Positions 23,122-35,303 of a stretch of DNA of 64,000 nt are shown here, piece by piece. The stretch is from Psilocybe azurescens (Eukaryota; Basidiomycota; Agaricomycetes; Agaricales; Agrocybaceae), in the NCBI GenBank assembly GCA_023853785.1, contig JAJIRX010000798.1:186001-250000 (forward strand). The letters run 5' to 3'. The position numbers and the translations under genes are program-made. Position 1 is the stretch's first letter. Each line of letters begins with the position of its first letter. The notes beneath the pieces are model-generated. The model was not told where the DNA came from. It did no database searches and saw only the letters and a list, made by a program, of their open reading frames with translations.

Positions 23122-25665
23122 CTAAGTTCGTCCATCCTCTACTCTCCTAAGATACGCTTTGACCGCAGCCTGCACTGATCTCCGTCTTTTCTCCAGTGAT
23201 AAATATGTGAAGTTGAGATAGTAATTATCCCGCCGGATTCGAGCGTGGCGTGCATAGGCAATCAACTCTTCCGAGGAACCTGATTTATCAAGGAATAGCG
23301 GAAGCATTTGAGTGACCCAGAAATATGCATAAAAAGCCTCGCCCGTGTTGAACAGATACCATCGCATGGGATGGAATTCCGTGTCCACGAAGGCTCCCTT
23401 TCCAGCGTCTTCGACAAAATTGTGTAAGCGATGGTTGGTGTAATACATTTTATATGCAGTGTTGACAGACCGTCGGTACCAAGGTGATTGTACAGGATTA
23501 TTCATTCGAGTCCGATGATAATGACAAGATCGGCCGAATCTAGTCGTGTCGACAGCGTATGGGAATTTCCATGCTGATATGTAGCGAAGAGCAAAAATTG
23601 CAGCACTGGTGTAAATACTGGGGGTGTCGGCTGGCTGCTGGCTTGCGGTAATCCAATCTTGTAGAGTGTTATGAAGATGTTTACGAAGCACAGGATGTCT
23701 AAATGTTAGGTAATTAAGATTGCACCCTAACTGTACTATACGCCTTGGATTTTCCAAAATTTGTCGCATAGTAATGAGGTGAAGACCCCAATAAGCTGGT
23801 GGATGCTCATTTACAATTGAGGCTAGAAGGAAGCAGATGTGAGAGTGTTGAGGACATGGACCAAGCCGAACTTTAATGAATTGTTCAAATGCGACTATCT
23901 CATCAGTGTAAAATTGAGAAACCGCCGAATCAGCCCAAATCTAGTGAGGTGGTCAGATTTCATTTTTTCGCAAAAGAAGACACATACAGTGCTGAGGGAA
24001 TCGAGGTAGCTGAAATATTCGCAAGAAATCCACATAGCAAGGCAATCTCTTACTCCGAGGACAGTATGGCAGCGAGTGAGAGTTAGACGTAGAGTATGTT
24101 GGAGGAGCTGTGGATTTGGTTTCGCAAGAAGGCAGTGATGGAAGAAATATGTAAAGATAGGCAGGAATGAAAATGATGGGAGAGACGAGTCGGATTGGAA
24201 TGAAGTAAACTCGGTTACATGAGCAAGGCATAACTCGGCATAATGCGTGTGCATTTTGAGACGGTCAAGAAAAAAAATCTTTTGAGCGTGAGCGGTCGCA
24301 TAGATAATCTTTTAATGATGCATGTAAAATGCGAAAATTAGCACCTCACCACTTCCAGAATGACTAGGAATGTTTTCGACTGAGATAAGGGAGCCAATAT
24401 CCTGCATTAGAAGTGGAACGTCCCCAGGAGCAAGCGAAAGGAAGGCTTCTACAAATGTAACCTCACTGTGAGAGACGTTCAGAGGGTGAAGAACGACAAA
24501 GCCAATGATCTTCAGTATTAGGTCTACATCTTCAACCCCCATCAGTATGTGTCGGTATAGTGCATCAAGCTCTGCGAAAGGACTATCGCCTGCATTTGGC
24601 GGGTGTATACCAAGAACGATTTCAAGGCGATGCGTTGGTCGATGTCGCGGGGATGCGACATACTTCATCACAGTCGACGCGTAGATAAACTGCCCGGAGG
24701 ACTTTCGTACGAGTGTGTAAAGTGAATCTTTTGGGGGCCAGCCGTCTTGGATGTAAGCGCGTAGGCGATGCCAAGTTTTGATCTCGTTGAACTTGTCTGC
24801 AATAAAATGTCGAATATCCTCCTCAGATTGATAATCGTCATCCAATGCGATTCTTGCCAGCGTAGAGAATGTATTTTTATTGAAAGATGAGGAGATATCC
24901 ATCTCTGGGCGACTTGCTATGAGGATCTTCAGAGGTAAATCCCGACTATGCAGAAGCCCGAAAGAGAGATCAATAATTATGGCTTGAACTTTTGGGTCGT
25001 CGCATTCGTCGAGACCATCCATAATGACCACAATGTGGTTGCTGGTTGAAAATCCGGAACGAAGAAGCTCAAGGAGGGGCTCTAGAACAAGAGCCACGAA
25101 CTGTGCCTCAAGAGATCTTGTGACAATTAAGGGGTCTTGCTCTAATGTGAGGGCAACTCGTTCCCGGAACACCTGAGGAAGCTTTGCCATGAGCTGATAC
25201 GCCAGGGTTGTGACGAGCAGCTTGGCTACTCCTCGTTGTGGGTCGTTTCTTGAAAAGAAGAAACTGGCGAGGAAGAAGTGTTGGCCATGCAAAATTTCCG
25301 CTATGGTCTGGGCAATGGAGGATTTCCCTGCGCCAGCTGCTCCGTATAGCCACATAACGAGAGCATCTCGGGTATCCTCGTTGAGTCCACTGATCCAGTC
25401 CATGATCCTCTTGATAATCGTGACTCGTGTATTGGGATGGCATTTTGGCGGATCGAAGCGCTCGCCTGAGTCGTGAAATGCTCCGTGGGCGACGTGTTTC
25501 TGCAGAGATTCAAATACATCTATCGTTGATGCCGTCAACATCTTATATCTCCCATTCCACAAGAACGAATACCCTACCTTTACGACTTTGACATTGGTAA
25601 TTCACGGCGTTGAATGTGCTGTTATCGATAGTGAAGTTTCTCGATCCATGGAAATACTGTGACAT
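23122..25665 (-). CDS. NACHT-domain NLR, copy 3 (intron 2 lost; local frameshift pair)
   Basis: Inferred minus-strand exons are 25665-25578, 25519-23988 (exons 2 and 3 fused) and 23940-23122. Exon 1 carries NFTIDNSTFNAV. Exon 2 has Walker A GAAGAGKSSIAQT and Walker B VVIMDGLDECDD. The intron separating exons 2 and 3 in the other copies is gone, leaving an in-frame junction with SLPSFSFLPIFTYFF. One base is missing in a run near 24334-24337 and one is extra in the run at 24270-24277 (eight instead of seven). The two compensate, but a TAA falls between them. The remaining C-terminal exon is open and full length. Confidence 0.78.
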
Positions 25666-26758
25666 TGTACGAGATCGTAAGAACCGTTGTTAGTGAGACA
25701 GCTAGGAAAGGGCAAAGATTGACAAGATGCCGTTATATTGGCGTCTAAATTTACCTTAGTAGCACCGCCTTGCAAGTACAAGTATACCGATATTGGTCGG
25801 ATGATTCAAGGCACAAAATCAAGTGCAAATCTGTGCAAATGCTAGTTGATGAGAATGTTGGAAAACTAGATCATATTGCGTACATGTGAGGAAAATCTCA
25901 GGACGTGTCTAGTTTGATTTGCGCGATTGTCAGGTCCATTTCCCTCCCTCTCATCAATTAACATGACCAACTGAGGATCGCTTTTGGAACGTCTTCCACA
26001 GTGGTCCTGTCCGCCCGTACAGTGCAAGTAACGTAAGTATGGGGTGAGAGACTGTTGCCTTTGACTACTATCTAAGAGTTATAGTTGATGCGAACAGCCC
26101 AGTCAATTCGGAACTGAGACGAGTCTATCCACCAACACTTGAACCTCACCGTGCATCATCTCAGAAGTTCCCTGTGAGCTAGACGGTCGAGCAAAGGCCA
26201 TAAGTCGCCTGTTACAAGAACAGCATTAAATTAGACTGGCGGCCCTAGAGTATGTAGTAAAAGATATACATACCACCATGTACGGCAAGTTTAGAGTGCA
26301 CAATATTGATTGGTGTAACAGCCTTTCCAAACTTGCATGTGACGTGAACTGCGAAGGTCGTTTAATATCGGTGAGCGAACACTTGTTATCATTGTAAAAT
26401 GAACTGACAGACCCTTGTTTTCGGCGGCGAAGAGATAGCATGGCCCTTGTACTGGTACTTAACGAGAACTGTGTAATTCGGTCAAAGACGGTGAGCACAT
26501 GCTCGTTGGATTATAAAATGGACTTCCTGCCCTTGATTTTGTCGCTAGAGTGTCGAAGGTAGCACGACGCTGGGAGGGGAACATAACCGAACAGGTAGCA
26601 CTACTTGCTGCTGGTTCATTGAACAGCGGGGTGGATGAGACCGGACACAGAACACGCCCACCAGTAGTGTGTGTATTTGGTGCTACTTGGCCATTGAATG
26701 ATTGGGTAGGTATGCAGAGAAATGCGGAGAGGTGGCGCGGATGGAATGGTGAAGGAGA
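25666..26758. other. Intergenic region upstream of NLR copy 3
   Basis: 25666-26200 is a diverged copy of the NLR 5' flank with the relic exon at about 26130-26185. At 26360-26445 and 26489-26570 a segment of about 85 bp is imperfectly repeated in tandem. No convincing gene. Confidence 0.4.
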
Positions 26759-26946
26759 ATGAAGAAGTTCAAGGAGAGGCTTTCGGTGAGGCCTTAAACT
26801 GTGCCTCAAGTGATCGTGTGGTAACCAGGGGATCGTTCTCAGAAACCAGGCCTAGTCGTTCTCGAAATACAAAGGGAAGCTTCACCACCAGCTGATATGC
26901 CAGCGTTGTGACGAGCAGCTTGGCCGTTCTCCGTTGTGGGTCATTT
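26759..26946 (-). pseudogene. NLR relic (internal NACHT segment)
   Basis: The minus strand encodes TTLAYQLVVKLPFVFRERL followed by ENDPLVTTRSLEAQFK, and then LLELLH in another frame. This corresponds to the part of exon 2 between Walker A and Walker B. Both sides are cut off abruptly. Confidence 0.75.
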
Positions 26947-26949
26947 CAC

Positions 26950-27510
26950 TCCGAGGGATGATTCAAATTTCATGTTCCAAAGGCGAGCGTCACACATGGT
27001 CCCTGAGTCTACGTCATTCCGCTCTGAAGATCAGATCGGGTCTTAAGCTTCAAGCTTCAAGGGCAATTTCCAAAGGGATAGTCGAGGGCTTGATAAGTAC
27101 TGTCTCTCTGCGTCTTTGCGACCAACACTTTGCTTGTCAATCAGAATGACGGTAAACGAAATTACATTGCGTACAAGTACCATCGCCATGTCCATTTTCC
27201 CTTTCCTCTCATCTGTTCTTACTGATGGTCTCCTCTTGCACCATCCCCGTCGTCGGGGCCCTCCTATCTCGCACCACTTAAGAGGTAGCTCTCCGTTTCA
27301 ATGTTCATCAACCAATATGACATACCAATGATATTCGTGAAGTCGAGATATAAGATGCTAGAGTCGGGAAGAGCTTCCATCGACAACACCGTGAGGGTTG
27401 ACAAAACTGAGAGGCAGATAAAAACCAATGGCGACGAGTATCCTCCTTCAACATGCAATTCAGCAAATGCTCGGCACAACCTGACTCTATTCACAGTATC
27501 CATCCAGCAA
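26950..27510. other. Intergenic region with an NLR 5'-flank fragment
   Basis: 27000-27280 matches the upstream region of the NLR copies, starting right at the relic's broken edge. The rest shows no recognisable gene. Confidence 0.35.
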
Positions 27511-27514
27511 GATC

Positions 27515-28194
27515 TCACTTCGCAGGCCGAGCAATATGATCTGTCATCAAAAGATTCGCGACGACGGCGGCGCTGTCCTGACTTCTCTGCAACTTCTCGT
27601 GAAGTGCCCTGACGCTGCTCATCCTGTTCTCCAACAGCGCCTTTTCGGTTGGTACAACGGGCGTTGGGTCGGATGCCGGGATGAGTGGAAGAGCACCTAC
27701 GCCAGATTGTCGCAGCTTCTCTATCACCATGGTAAGCATTTGCTTCAGTGTAGCAATATCGGCTGCAAAATTAAGATGTATTGTTACGGTGTTTCAAGAA
27801 GAACTGTGTTGAGACATACCTTCAGTTTGTGCGGGAGAGTTTCCAGACTGGTACGCATTTTGACTGCAATATGACCATTCAGAATCCAGCAGACACCACC
27901 CCGAGACTGCAATCGAATGTGAATCACAAAGTCGTCAACGTACATTGCTGACAAAACCTTCCTCGCAAACGTCTGCAAATCCCTAACCTGCTGATGTACG
28001 ACTTGTATGTTATTCTTGAATACTTCCGGCGAGTTAGGATCTGCCCCTTGGTGCAGTGGATCTTGTAGAAGGGCCTGAGATAGATATCCGGGTTGTGGAT
28101 GTGGCCCATATGAAGAACCCGAACCGAAGTTGTTCTGCAAGGAAAACTGAGGAAGGTGGGATCCTGCGGCGAAGTTTGGAGGAGCGGGCAGCAT
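27515..28194 (-). CDS. Uncharacterised gene, about 180-200 aa, duplicated at 46469-47118
   Basis: The start at 28194 (MLPAPPNFAAG) is chosen because the paralogue at 46469 begins with the same codons. The N-terminal part is rich in P, G, Q and N (GPHPQPGYLSQALL). A helical segment follows (SPEVFKNNIQVVHQQVRDL). After one or two introns the C-terminal part contains IATLKQMLTMVIEKLRQS, VPTEKALLENR and LMTDHIARPAK, with a stop at 27515. The last exon starts at about 27773. The middle intron borders are not settled. No domain is recognised; the helices suggest a coiled coil. The upstream DNA (28260-28450) is also conserved at 46200-46440. Confidence 0.6.
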
Positions 28195-29005
28195 TATTAA
28201 GACGCTTAAGATGATTTTGGCGTTTATTTTGTTGTACAGGGCCAAATTCAAGCGGCTATCATGGTGGTTCGGGAGACCAAGCAGTGGGACGCACTGCCCG
28301 ATGAATTGGCAACCATTTAAAACTCAGATTCAAGACCAGCCGCAAGTATCCCGTGTCGCAATTCGAAATTTCGAATGACCATCTCTCACATGAATTTACT
28401 TGAAGACAATAATTCAAGGGATAATTCGTTACTACATAGGTCAGATTTTAGCTTCAGACCTCTTTTGTTCCAGGTGTGGAAACACCTGAACGATCTTACA
28501 ATATACCCGACATTGACAACAATGTAAGCGCAACCGGACCTCCTTGAAAGAATCGACAATTCAAAAGACCGAGGATATTTCTATTCATCTTCAACGCATG
28601 ATATCCTGTAAATGGAAAACTCATGCATATTTTAATTTTCAAAGTCTCCAGCTTGCCACGGAAACCAGTGTGCCGGACTTGCCACTCGAATAGACCATCT
28701 GCAACCCATCCGGGCGTTTATTAGGCTTTATCCAGTGCTCATGAATAGCATGGAATGCATCATTAATTATTCGCAACGTAACCTCTGTATACATAGGCGC
28801 GTAAATGATCAGCAGTCATTTGGTGATCACCAGCGCCAGTCACCCTAACCTGTTTTGGACTGCTACAAGTTGCCATCCTTTCACAGAGCCGTAAACAGAA
28901 CTGTCACCCTTTATATGCGTTGTAAATGTCTGCCGCTGTACCCATTGCGTAGTTGACTAAGATAGCGATGTAACCACTGTGTTTTGTCACCGCAATGCCC
29001 TCGAC
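28195..29005. other. Intergenic region
   Basis: 28260-28450 is the putative promoter region shared with the second copy near 46200-46440. From 28450 to 29005 I see no gene, repeat or element. Confidence 0.35.
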
Positions 29006-30350
29006 CGTGCTAATTCATGCTATGATCCAAGGGTAGTGCGTTGAACAGAGCGTTTCGCGAGCAATGCATGGCATGGTGCAATGTACGACGGTCTGCCACG
29101 TCTGTTCATGTACCTGTATAACACCTGAAAAAGGGGGGAAGGAGCGAATGCGATGAGAAGACACGACACAAAAAAAAACAAAACATGAGAAAAGACAAGA
29201 AAAGAAGGGGCATAGTGGTAAGGAAAGTAGGAAGTCGGAAGGAGGGAGTCGGAAGAGGTCCACTGGGAAGAAAAGTGTCCCCTGAGCGTAGGGACTTGAG
29301 CTCGCAGGGACACACCTAGTAGACGACCTCGTCGTGGAGGACGCAGACGGGGTACTTCGGCCTTGATCTGCTGCTCGATTCACCAGTAGGTGGTAGGCGT
29401 GAGGTGCGCGATGTCGTCACCTCGTCAGCAGGGCCTGCGTATGCGCTGGTGAGCATTCCAACGACGTACCCATTCCTCACAAGGACAATGGCCCCAAAGC
29501 CGCCAGGCCCGGAAATCCACCCCGCGTTTTGTCATAGTCGTAGGGAAAGATAGCGATCTCGATGGGGGTCACGGTGCATAATGCCACCACAATCATCGTG
29601 ATCATTGTAGATGTGGATGAACGACTCGAAACCAGGGTACCGGTAGCTCGCTTGATCGACGGGCTGAGGGTACAGTGTGTTGCCAAAGTCAGTGATCGAG
29701 AGGCTACTGCCTGCGAAGGAGGAAAAGTAATATGTAGTCAGCCAAAACTGAAGACAAGAAGACGAAAGGTGAAAAACGCGACAAGAGATATAGAAAGGAC
29801 GTACTGACGTGAACCCTGATAAAGACCAATCTTTTCGTCGTACAGCTCGATCGGGGCTCAGCGCTCAGTCTTTGGTATAGCAATGAGGCGTGTCCTGGAC
29901 CTTAATCTTCTCGGAGTGAAGCACAAAGCTAATGACGCGCTAGTCAGGGGTGATACAGCGCTTGGTGACCTTGTCGCGGAGCGCGTTCACCTCCTTGATC
30001 TTCTTTGTCGCCTTTGAGACCAACTACATGTGCTCCTTGAGCCTCTCAGTGACCTTGCTGTTCTCTCCCTCGATGAGCTCCCCCAGCCGGCAAAGCACGT
30101 AGTTCCAGGCATCGATGGAGCGAAGGTCGACGATAGTGCCCATCATGGCCTTGACGGCATTGTCGTAGTCCCATGGTGCTGAGCGCGACGAACTCCTCAC
30201 GAGTCTGGCTCGGGCTCCTACGCGTCATGTCCGTGTTGGCGTAGACAGCAGGAGGGCGGGCGACACGCAGATCAGGATGGCGGTGCGTTTGTCGTTTTTA
30301 CTAAGGCGGAGGTAGAGAACGCCTTGGAGACACCGTCGTCCATGGCCATA
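29006..30350 (-). pseudogene. Trypsin-like serine protease gene, copy 3 (decayed)
   Basis: Aligns along its length with copies 1 and 2. At the Ser motif (about 29505-29485) the sequence reads GGFGAIVL: both the Asp and the catalytic Ser are replaced. The residual DCGGIMHY-type block lies near 29600-29570. The helical segment is interrupted at about 30050-30230. The His block near 30250-30290 is damaged. Its 5' end lies about 200 bp from the divergent kinase gene start. Confidence 0.58.
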
Positions 30351-30543
30351 ATCTCTGATGACTTCAACGCTCAGCGCTCATTCTCTGAACTCTTTGAGCT
30401 GTTTTTAGCCTATTTGAGACATTTATACACTAAAAATTGACTCTCAAAAATGATATGCTTAGGGATGACCGTGAGAAATACAGGGTCGGGGTTCAAAGTT
30501 CAAATTTAAAGTCAAGTCTCAAAAGTGCAAATCCTGCAGTGGA

Positions 30544-32016
30544 GTGAGTCCCGCCAACCATACACAACATCCACCCGTGTGCTACTCAAACTTTGATCTA
30601 GTCATGCTATTATCTACGGCTATGTCGACAAGAGTTACTATCGCTGTGCTGACCGCTACCACTCTTGGGCTCTGCGCTCTTTGGGAAAGTCATTCTCCAT
30701 CCAAAAAAGGCGGCGTGTTCGACAACAGGTTCAGTTCATGCTCTGTCCTCTGGAATCTGCTCTCTAATGGAATACCCAGCTTCCTCAGAACCTTGATACC
30801 TGGAGATCACCTGGCAATTCTTGGGAGGCAGAAAACCAAATTTGGTTCGACTTGGATGATGTATTCCGTGATGCAGGATATACGCTGTGGCCACACGCTC
30901 TCAACTCCACTCTGCTTACTCCCGGCGACACATATCCCTTGTCTAGTGGATTTGGTTATGCCACCCCAAACCGTATACAGCCGACTGGTCCAGGAACTTT
31001 GGCCAGGCTTCGGCGGTTCAATTTCACGGTTCGTAAGATGATCTGTGTATCTTGCTATGCTATAAAATCCCACTCGCAGAACCCTCTCCAGCGAGCTGCC
31101 CGAACGCGGGATGGGCACGATGTGATTATACGCGTCATCGTTATTGGAGACGAAGGGCATGACCACCTCAATATTCTCCGGAACGCTGCGACAGGGAAGG
31201 GCAGCCTGCTGAGTACTAACCATACCCTCCCTATGTTCGCCGAATTTCACTTCGAAGATATTACCTTTGGCATTTTCCCCAAAGTCGGTGGTAGTGTCTT
31301 GTATGCGTATGACTACTGGGCGAAGAATTCTGTGGGCGATATAATTGAAATGCTGATGCAGATGCTGGAAGTAAGTCTGCTTCGCGTTCGATGTTTCTCA
31401 ATATTTATACAATTTGCATAGGCTCTTGAATATATCCACTCTTTGAATATTGCACATCGTGTGAGTTCTCTACTTAATCCACTCCACTCCTGACAAGGCG
31501 TCTCATAGGACGCATTCCGTGACAATTTCGTTATTCAATGGCATCCCGAGTCATTGGCCACAATGTCAATTTCCCCTTCCCGTCCGCGAGTATACCTCAT
31601 CGACTTTGAAGTCGCCATCCAATTCCCTCCGGAATGCCCTTTAGATCAATGTGTTACAACTGGATACCCCCTTGGAGGCTCCTTCACAGATTTCGAAACA
31701 TATAGTCGCCCTCATGCACCAGAGTTCGCTTCTGGCAAGGCCTATAGTCCCTTCAGCCTAGATGTCTGGCAATTGGGCAAGAGCTTCGAAGATTTCAAGG
31801 TATTTTGCCTATTAACCTGTCGCTTGACTCGCTTATTTGACATTTACATTCTAGAGTACGATTCCTGCAATCGACGAAGTTATGGGGCAGATGACTGATG
31901 CTGATACCTCTCGTCGAATCAGTGCGGTGGACGCTCTGGATCGGCTCAAGAAGGTTGTTCATTCCATGGTACCAGAAGCGCTACTGATTGAGCCAGTCGT
32001 AATAAGTGAGCAGTAA
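30544..32016 (+). CDS. Protein-kinase-like gene (most complete copy of the NLR-linked kinase)
   Basis: The C-terminal two thirds are well supported. An exon from about 31080 to 31370 includes DEGHDHLNILRN and FGIFPKVGGSVLY; exons 31422-31460, 31509-31799 and 31855-32016 follow. The catalytic loop HRDAFRDNF is split by the intron at 31461-31508. YLIDFE stands in the DFG position, APEFASGKAYSPFSLDVWQ is the APE-to-F-helix region, and the protein ends with ISEQ. HRD Asp and the loop Asn are present, so catalysis is possible. An intron at 31029-31079 is likely. The N-terminal exon (from 30544) joins the rest only through an intron I could not place in frame. The gene diverges from protease copy 3, and fragments of it lie beside NLR copies 1 and 2. 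Confidence 0.7.
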
Positions 32017-32787
32017 ATCAGTTCATGAATATATACTAGTCCTTCCGCGCAGTCAACCGAGACTGAAATACATTTAAACGGCGGCTTCTCGGGTTCATAG
32101 CTGTCATCTACCCCCAACCTACAGGGAAGTCGCAATTCTGGACATTCATCAAAATCAAGCCTGTGACTTGCCCATAGTCGACGTCTATAACTTGTCCAGC
32201 ACATAGCAACCAGCAGACGGGGTGTTTGCACACAGGTGGGTATTATAGTATTTCTCTGGTACTGCACTGACATTGGCCTGACATGCACTGACGGCACGGA
32301 AATTTTCCTGTGCCCGTACCCAATGAGAAGGGTGCTAGGGAATGAATCTAGATTAATGCAGGTAAAAGAGGAAAAGAAGGCCAACATGGGAAACGATCTT
32401 GAACTAGTCCATGGGTGCTCCATATGGCTCTCTGAGGCTTCTCCGCCGGGCCTCCGAGGAATGGACACACGCGAGAAGAGGGAGGTCACGCAGGGTTGGT
32501 CGACAAAGAGGATATATCCACCGGTATCATGCAGTCATTTGATTCAAAACAAAGAATTAGTCAATACAAGTAATCTAAAAGTACACGAGCTGTACGCACG
32601 TATACGATACAAAAAGTAATCGTGAAAAAGCAATAAGTGTCACAGAGAAAACGACGAGAGGGAAAGCAGATGAAGAGCATAGATAAAATACAGAAAACAG
32701 TCCGAAATCAATAAGTGGATCAGAAGACGAATTGGAGGTGTGTATCCTGAGAATTTTTTATACTTTGTTAACTGGATGACCATCAAA
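32017..32787. other. Intergenic region between convergent kinase and metacaspase genes
   Basis: AT-rich, with no supported gene. Open frames here are short and show no family resemblance. It contains the 3' ends of both flanking genes. Confidence 0.4.
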
Positions 32788-35303
32788 CTAGAGAAAACAA
32801 CTTGCAATATGGTGAGAGCTGCCCAATTGTGGCCTTTGGCTGTACCGCGGGTGTAAAATCATCCTGTAAATTCGGATGTCAACTTCTTTCAGGTCACACT
32901 AGTAAACGGCTTATACATACCTCACAGAGCGAAGAAGCTCTTGATACGTTTGGCTCGGTTTATCTTCTGTTTACACGATCGGCATATACTCCTTCAGCTG
33001 GATATGACAAGGGAACGGGCTTACTTAGTGCTTGGATGAAGGCCTGCATTATAGGATGAGAATGCGAGTCAAGATATCATGAATCAAAGACTTACATTAC
33101 TCATTGCTCCCACAGCTACGCCCCCGCAAAGGTATCTGCGCTGGTTTGACCGTCTTTGCACCCAGACCACGAGATCTGTAGGGTCATAAAGATTCAACAG
33201 GGGTTGACAACAGTTAGGCGAATAGTAACTTACAACATCAGCAGGTGTCGCCTTTTGGGCTCGGGCACGAGAACTGACATGGCTTCCTTTCAAACGCCCG
33301 TGTGAGGAGTACTAAAAGATACGCCAATGCAGCATGTATGAGTAACTTGTTTCCTTGCGCATAATTTTCCGACTAACGATATACGGAAGATCTGCGTGTT
33401 CGAGTCAGAATACTGCCGCTGAAAGGACAACCAAATTAATAACTGACCTAGGACGGTTCCAGAATGGCAGGCCTTCGCGAAGGTGAACAGTGAGATTCTA
33501 AGTCTCTCTACAAACGAAGTAATGGCTTACATCGAAAAGACCCTAGATCGATGAGTGAGCTATGGGGCCATACATGAGCAGCTATGATTTGTTACGCACC
33601 GTCAAGCGACAACCTGGGGGCAGTGGTTTGACCTAAGAAGCATGTAAATCCGGTAAATTTTGCATCTCTCTTTGAATTGGGCATACCATGATCTCGTGCA
33701 TGTCCTATTTCGAGAAAGACGACACAGTGAGTCATATGATCAAGCTGGAAACAGGGGACCCACGTCATCGACGATATGTCCTTTCGTCTTGAAGTCCAAC
33801 GGATAGATGACTGCAAGCATCGGAAAATGAGTAAGCGCCTTCGGAGCATACAATAATGAAAACAGAAGATCCGATAGATCATGTGAACGAAGAACTGCTA
33901 GGTGTATACGTACCTTCGTCCCAGCCATCAACTTCATCTCCATCCAGATCTCGAGTTTGACCGCCGTGTCCCGAATCTGATCAACACGAACTACGTCAGG
34001 GTGATCCGCCGGTTTGGCAAAGAGTTCAGACGTACAGTGGAAAAAAAGGGAGTCGTTAATTTTCGCGTGACGGACAAGCCAGCGCATAGCGTCAATGATA
34101 TTATCACGAGTGGGCAGAGAACGCGCATCTCTTGCATCGTCCGTGAGAAGAACGATATCAGTGGCCTTGTACCCTCCTTGCTCTGAATCAACCAAGTGTC
34201 AGAAATATGACGCAGGCAAAAAGGATTAAACGAACGAATCAAGAAGTTCCGAACATTTTTGGCGTCGTTCACGCAACCCCTCAGCTCATTGGCTTGGCCC
34301 CTGTAATTGATTCCAATCTTCCCGGAAATTTGACATTAGGTCCATGACGTATACCATGGCCCGAAAAATGCAGAAACTTACGCAGAGCGCCTTTTTCCTC
34401 CCCGTGCACTTCGAGTATTGGAAATGTGGATTCAGTGGATCAATATGCTGATTGGTCGGTCTTTGTGCAGGCGCAGCAGCCGGTCTGTGCATCGCCGTGG
34501 GCATAGTCGGCTGCGAGTGTACGCGAGTCCTTGGCGGGGCATATAACGTCGCAGGCTGAGTAACTAGATGTGAGGCAGTTGGAAAATGGACGCGAGGTGA
34601 AGGTGCCCGCTGTTGTTTCGGCGGCGCAGAATGATAGGACGTTGACGGTGTTATGGGGGTTGGTGGCGCAGGTGTGTATGAATATGAATAGCTATGATGA
34701 GGCTTGTGATTGTGCTTCGATGAATGGTGATGGTGTCTCGAATGGTGGATCACATGTACGACTTGAGGAGCAGGCTGAGGGTACTGAGGCCCTTGCGAGA
34801 CTGTAACACTGCGGGGTACTGATGCATAATCGTGAGACCTAAAATCGGTATAGTGGTTAGATTCGTGTATAACACCGCGGCGATAAGGTACATGCTGGAG
34901 ATGTTGTTGCGACGTGATGAAGACGGACAAAGCTTACCTATGCGGTGAGTATGGAGAAGGTGAGCGGGACTGCGAGCGTGCCGGCGGGTAGAAAGTGGGT
35001 GACGGTTGGTATGAGGCGCTAAGTGTCGCGCCATAAGCATAGGTGTTTGGGCTATGGGAATTCGTTTGTCTGTTATGAAAGGACAACTGGAACGTCAAGG
35101 ATTCGTCGTTGATAACTTATGGCAACGGGCTTACGCGACTGGAAAACTAGAGAACCACATAGTTTATCAGTTATCCGCAAAGTGAGATCATTGCATCAGG
35201 AAACACACGATGGGCTAGGCATCCTCATTGGAGGAGGCTGAGGAGATTTACTTCGACTTCTATGCAGATTTTCCTGGCTGCGGCCACGAGAGTCCCACAT
35301 CAT
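32788..35303 (-). CDS. Type I metacaspase with proline/histidine-rich prodomain (one -1 frameshift)
   Basis: Minus-strand gene starting MMWDSRGRSQENL at 35303. The prodomain is rich in P, H, S and Y (HHSRHHHHSSKHNHKPHH). The p20 region begins at SKCTGRKKALC, then GINYRGQANELRGCVNDAKN (about 34300-34245). It carries the catalytic-His block FFHYSGHGGQTRDLDGDE, assembled across an intron (about 34035-33920), and the catalytic-Cys block LFDACHSGTVLDLPY across two introns (about 33530-33375). LFD sits in a 12-bp exon (about 33539-33528). The p10 part has ISWSGCKDGQTSADT (about 33178-33130) and YSQRPQLGSSHH before the stop at 32788. One G is missing from a homopolymer (33121-33125) within the p10 region. 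Metacaspases are Arg/Lys-specific Cys peptidases tied to stress and regulated cell death in fungi. Confidence 0.85.

Noticed and set aside
26360..26570. Possible small transposon at the imperfect tandem repeat
   Set aside because: Repeats are direct, with no inverted ends and no target duplication found.
31959..32489. 176-codon minus-strand frame after the kinase gene
   Set aside because: No recognisable domain; partly antisense to the kinase's last exon and intergenic DNA.
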